From Sandaracinobacteroides sp039808025 (lineage in GTDB: Bacteria; Pseudomonadota; Alphaproteobacteria; Sphingomonadales; Sphingomonadaceae), in the NCBI GenBank assembly GCA_039808025.1, contig JBDHSK010000001.1, forward strand, positions 314,626 to 378,625: a stretch of 64,000 nt of DNA, given 5' to 3'. The position numbers and the translations under genes are program-made. The notes under the pieces are model-generated. The model had not been told where the DNA came from. It saw nothing but the letters and a program-made list of their open reading frames with translations, and ran no database searches. Numbering within the stretch: position 1 is the first letter of the stretch; every line of letters starts with the position of its first letter. Below, piece after piece: positions 61,837 to 64,000 of this stretch.

Positions 61837-63051
61837 CTACCCGGCAACCAGCAGAGCGTGGCGCTTCTTGCCGAGCGACAGTTTCGCCGGAGCAGCCACC
61901 TGTGCCGCCGGGTCGCCAACCACCACACCATCGACGCGCACGGCCTTCTCGCCGATCTTGCGGCGCGCCTCACCTTTCGACGCGGCAAGGCCCAGTTGCA
62001 CTAGCGCGTCGACTAGCGAAACCGTGCCACTGACGGCAAGAGCCGGTAGTTCGCCGCCGCTGCCGCCGGCGCCGAAGGTGGATCGTGCGGTTTCCTCACA
62101 GGCTCTGGCGGCGTCCGCCCCCCGGCACATGGCGGTTGCGGCATTGGCCAGCACCACCTTGGCGTCGTTGATGCCGGCCCCTTCCAGCGCCTCCAGACGG
62201 GCGATTTCTTCGAGCGGCAGATCGGTGAACAGGCGCAGGAAGCGGCCGACATCACGATCATCGGTGTTGCGCCAGAACTGCCAATAGTCCCAGTCAGAGA
62301 GCGATTCCGGGTTGAGCCACACCGCCCCCTTCATCGTCTTGCCCATCTTGCCGCCATCCGCCGTAGTGATGAGCGGGGTCGTCACTCCGAACAACTGGGT
62401 GCCATCCACCCGGCGGGCAAGTTCGATGCCGTTGACGATATTGCCCCACTGGTCAGAGCCCCCCATCTGCAGGCGGCAGCCATGGCGGCGCGCCAGCTCA
62501 AGGAAATCATAGCCCTGCAAGATCATGTAATTGAACTCAAGGAACGACAGCGATTGCTCGCGGTCGAGCCTGAGCTTCACGGAATCAAAGCTCAGCATCC
62601 GGTTCACCGAGAAGTGCTGGCCGATTTCCCGCAAGAAGGGGATATATTCCAGCTTGTCGAGCCAGTCGGCATTATCGACCATGATGGCGTCGCAAGGGCC
62701 GTCGCCAAAGGTCAGGAACCGCTCGAACACCCGGCGTATCGAGGCGACATTCTCGGCAATCACGTCATCCGTCATCAGCCGCCGGGCTTCATCCTTGAAG
62801 CTCGGGTCGCCGATCTTGCCGGTGCCGCCGCCCATCACCACGATCGGCTTGTGGCCGGCCTGTTGCAACCGGCGCAGCAGCATGATCTGCACCAGCGACC
62901 CGACATGCAGTGATGGCGCGGTCGGGTCAAAGCCGATATAGCCGGGCACGATCTGGCTGGCGGCAAGGCTGTCAAGCCCTTCGGAATCGGTGATCTGGTG
63001 GATATAGCCACGCTCATCGAGCAGGCGCAAAAGAGAGGATGTGTAGGCCAT
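61837..63051 (-). CDS. tyrS: Tyrosyl-tRNA synthetase
   Basis: 404-residue class Ic aminoacyl-tRNA synthetase charging tRNA-Tyr. The HIGH-like motif is LHVGSLVQIMLLRR after GYIGFDPTAP. The tyrosine pocket is NRMLSFDSVKLRL and FLEFNYMILQGYDFLEL, and GGSDQWGNIVNGIEL is diagnostic. The KMSKS-like motif is GGKMGKTMKGAVWLNP. A C-terminal S4-like RNA-binding domain (LGLAASKGEARRKIGEKAVRVDG) closes the protein. Start ATG 63051 was chosen from the usual MAYTSSLLRLLDERGYI opening; upstream frame is intergenic and into anmK. It is convergent with the gsp operon (6-bp gap). Confidence 0.97.
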   Translation of the reverse strand: MAYTSSLLRLLDERGYIHQITDSEGLDSLAASQIVPGYIGFDPTAPSLHVGSLVQIMLLRRLQQAGHKPIVVMGGGTGKIGDPSFKDEARRLMTDDVIAENVASIRRVFERFLTFGDGPCDAIMVDNADWLDKLEYIPFLREIGQHFSVNRMLSFDSVKLRLDREQSLSFLEFNYMILQGYDFLELARRHGCRLQMGGSDQWGNIVNGIELARRVDGTQLFGVTTPLITTADGGKMGKTMKGAVWLNPESLSDWDYWQFWRNTDDRDVGRFLRLFTDLPLEEIARLEALEGAGINDAKVVLANAATAMCRGADAARACEETARSTFGAGGSGGELPALAVSGTVSLVDALVQLGLAASKGEARRKIGEKAVRVDGVVVGDPAAQVAAPAKLSLGKKRHALLVAG

Positions 63052-63083
63052 GATGCGGCGGCGCTTAGCACGGGATCGGACAC

Positions 63084-64000
63084 TTGGGTAGCAAGCTGAT
63101 ACGGGCCATCGGCCTGATGTCGGGCACCTCGCTCGATGCCGTCGATGTTGCCCTGATCGACACCGATGGCGAGGGGATGGTGCAGCCGCTGGCCTTTGCC
63201 GAACGCCCTTACACCGACGCCGAACGGGCACTGCTGCAACGCGCCACGGCCCGGGCGCTGGCGATGCCTTCCCCCGGGCCCGACCCGCTGATCGCCGAGG
63301 CCGAAGCGATGGTGACGCGGACACATGCGCAAGCCATCGCCCGCATTGACGGCGGCGACACCGCGGAAATCATCGGCTTTCACGGGCAGACCGTGGCTCA
63401 CCGCCCGCCATCCTCCGGCCACCCCTGCCCCTTCACCTGGCAAGTGGGCGATGCGCCGCTACTGGCACAGCTAACCGGCCTTCCCGTGGTGCATGATTTC
63501 CGCTCGGCCGATGTGGCAGCAGGCGGCGAAGGCGCGCCACTGGCGCCCGGCTATCATCGCGCCATTCTGCAGGCGGCCGGTGTCGCCGGCCCGGCAGCGG
63601 TGCTGAATATCGGCGGGGTGGCGAACATCAGCTGGTTTGCTGGATTTGCCGAAGACGACCCGTGGGGCGCCTGCGACACCGGCCCCGGCAATGGCCCGCT
63701 TGACGATTGGGTAGCCGCCCACGGCCTCGGCCGCTTTGACCGCGACGGGGCGCTGGCTGCCCAGGGCACGGTGGATACCGCCCGCATCAGCTCCGCTATC
63801 AGCGGGTTGGCGGCCGGGGGCAGGCCGCGCTCGCTTGACCGTGCCGATTTCAGCATGGCGCTGGCCGATGGGTTGTCGGCTGCTGATGGCGCCGCCACCC
63901 TGACCGCGCTGGCGGCGGCAACGGTGGCCGCCACCCTGTCACAGTTGCCGGTGAAACCGCAAAACCTGCTGGTTACCGGCGGCGGGCGCCGCAATCCGGT
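63084..64000 (+). CDS. anmK: Anhydro-N-acetylmuramic acid kinase, 5' part (cut by window edge)
   Basis: Kinase that opens and phosphorylates 1,6-anhydro-N-acetylmuramic acid to MurNAc-6-phosphate in peptidoglycan recycling. About 305 codons are visible (family about 370). The ATP-binding opening AIGLMSGTSLDAVDVALID is diagnostic. IGFHGQTVAHRP, WQVGDAPLLAQLTGLPVVHDFRSADVAAGGEGAPLAP, VLNIGGVANIS and CDTGPGNGPLDDWV follow, with the late LLVTGGGRRNP at the window edge. The start is a TTG at 63084; an ATG at 63117 lies inside the conserved nucleotide-binding motif and is too late. It is divergent from tyrS with only 32 bp between starts. Confidence 0.94.
   Translation, partial: MGSKLIRAIGLMSGTSLDAVDVALIDTDGEGMVQPLAFAERPYTDAERALLQRATARALAMPSPGPDPLIAEAEAMVTRTHAQAIARIDGGDTAEIIGFHGQTVAHRPPSSGHPCPFTWQVGDAPLLAQLTGLPVVHDFRSADVAAGGEGAPLAPGYHRAILQAAGVAGPAAVLNIGGVANISWFAGFAEDDPWGACDTGPGNGPLDDWVAAHGLGRFDRDGALAAQGTVDTARISSAISGLAAGGRPRSLDRADFSMALADGLSAADGAATLTALAAATVAATLSQLPVKPQNLLVTGGGRRNP

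Overview
The window is GC-rich, densely coded chromosomal DNA from an alphaproteobacterium, most likely a member of the Sphingomonadales. This is inferred from a split two-gene MetH, a PEPxxWA-type PEP-CTERM protein ending in a GFGLVG-RRR tail, large TonB-dependent receptors, a trigger factor with an Ala/Lys/Pro-rich tail, and frequent GTG/TTG starts. No prophage, insertion sequence, CRISPR array or rRNA was seen. One tRNA (Leu, anticodon UAG) is present.

Layout. 1-3044 (minus): arginine succinyltransferase operon astA-astD-astB, cut by the window edge. 3153-8128: an exported beta-propeller/amidohydrolase fusion, a DUF454 membrane protein and an exported M20 peptidase. 8154-13743: yqeY, carA-carB and greA. 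13747-17459: rhomboid protease, EamA transporter, trigger factor, tRNA-Leu and a small membrane protein. 17601-25809: an exported nitrilase-like protein with Ser where the catalytic Cys should be, a periplasmic protein, a TonB receptor, an EVE protein, a dienelactone hydrolase, a DUF4403 lipoprotein and an alpha/beta hydrolase. 25952-27859: a TelA/XpaC-like pair.

27925-37347 is a vitamin B12 and methionine block. A cobalamin riboswitch precedes btuB-btuF-btuC-btuD. Next comes metF with the two halves of B12-dependent methionine synthase, all overlapping by 4 bp. B12 import therefore sits beside its main consumer. 37419-41442 holds a second large TonB receptor and a PEP-CTERM surface protein driven by a textbook sigma-54 promoter with an upstream inverted repeat. 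41897-51325 holds a D,D-carboxypeptidase, a class II aldolase, a PhoD-like protein missing several metal ligands, purB, a methyltransferase / FAD oxidoreductase / M24 peptidase operon, and a HerA-like ATPase.

51433-61830 is a type II secretion system: prepilin peptidase, then gspC-D-E-F-G-I-J-K-L and a small exported protein of unknown function. No gspH, gspM or gspN is present. The GspL protein has an extra periplasmic domain that may stand in for GspM. The gspJ/gspK junction has been expanded by a 31-bp tandem repeat, each copy of which carries the TGATG stop/start overlap. The window closes with tyrS (minus) and the 5' part of anmK (plus).
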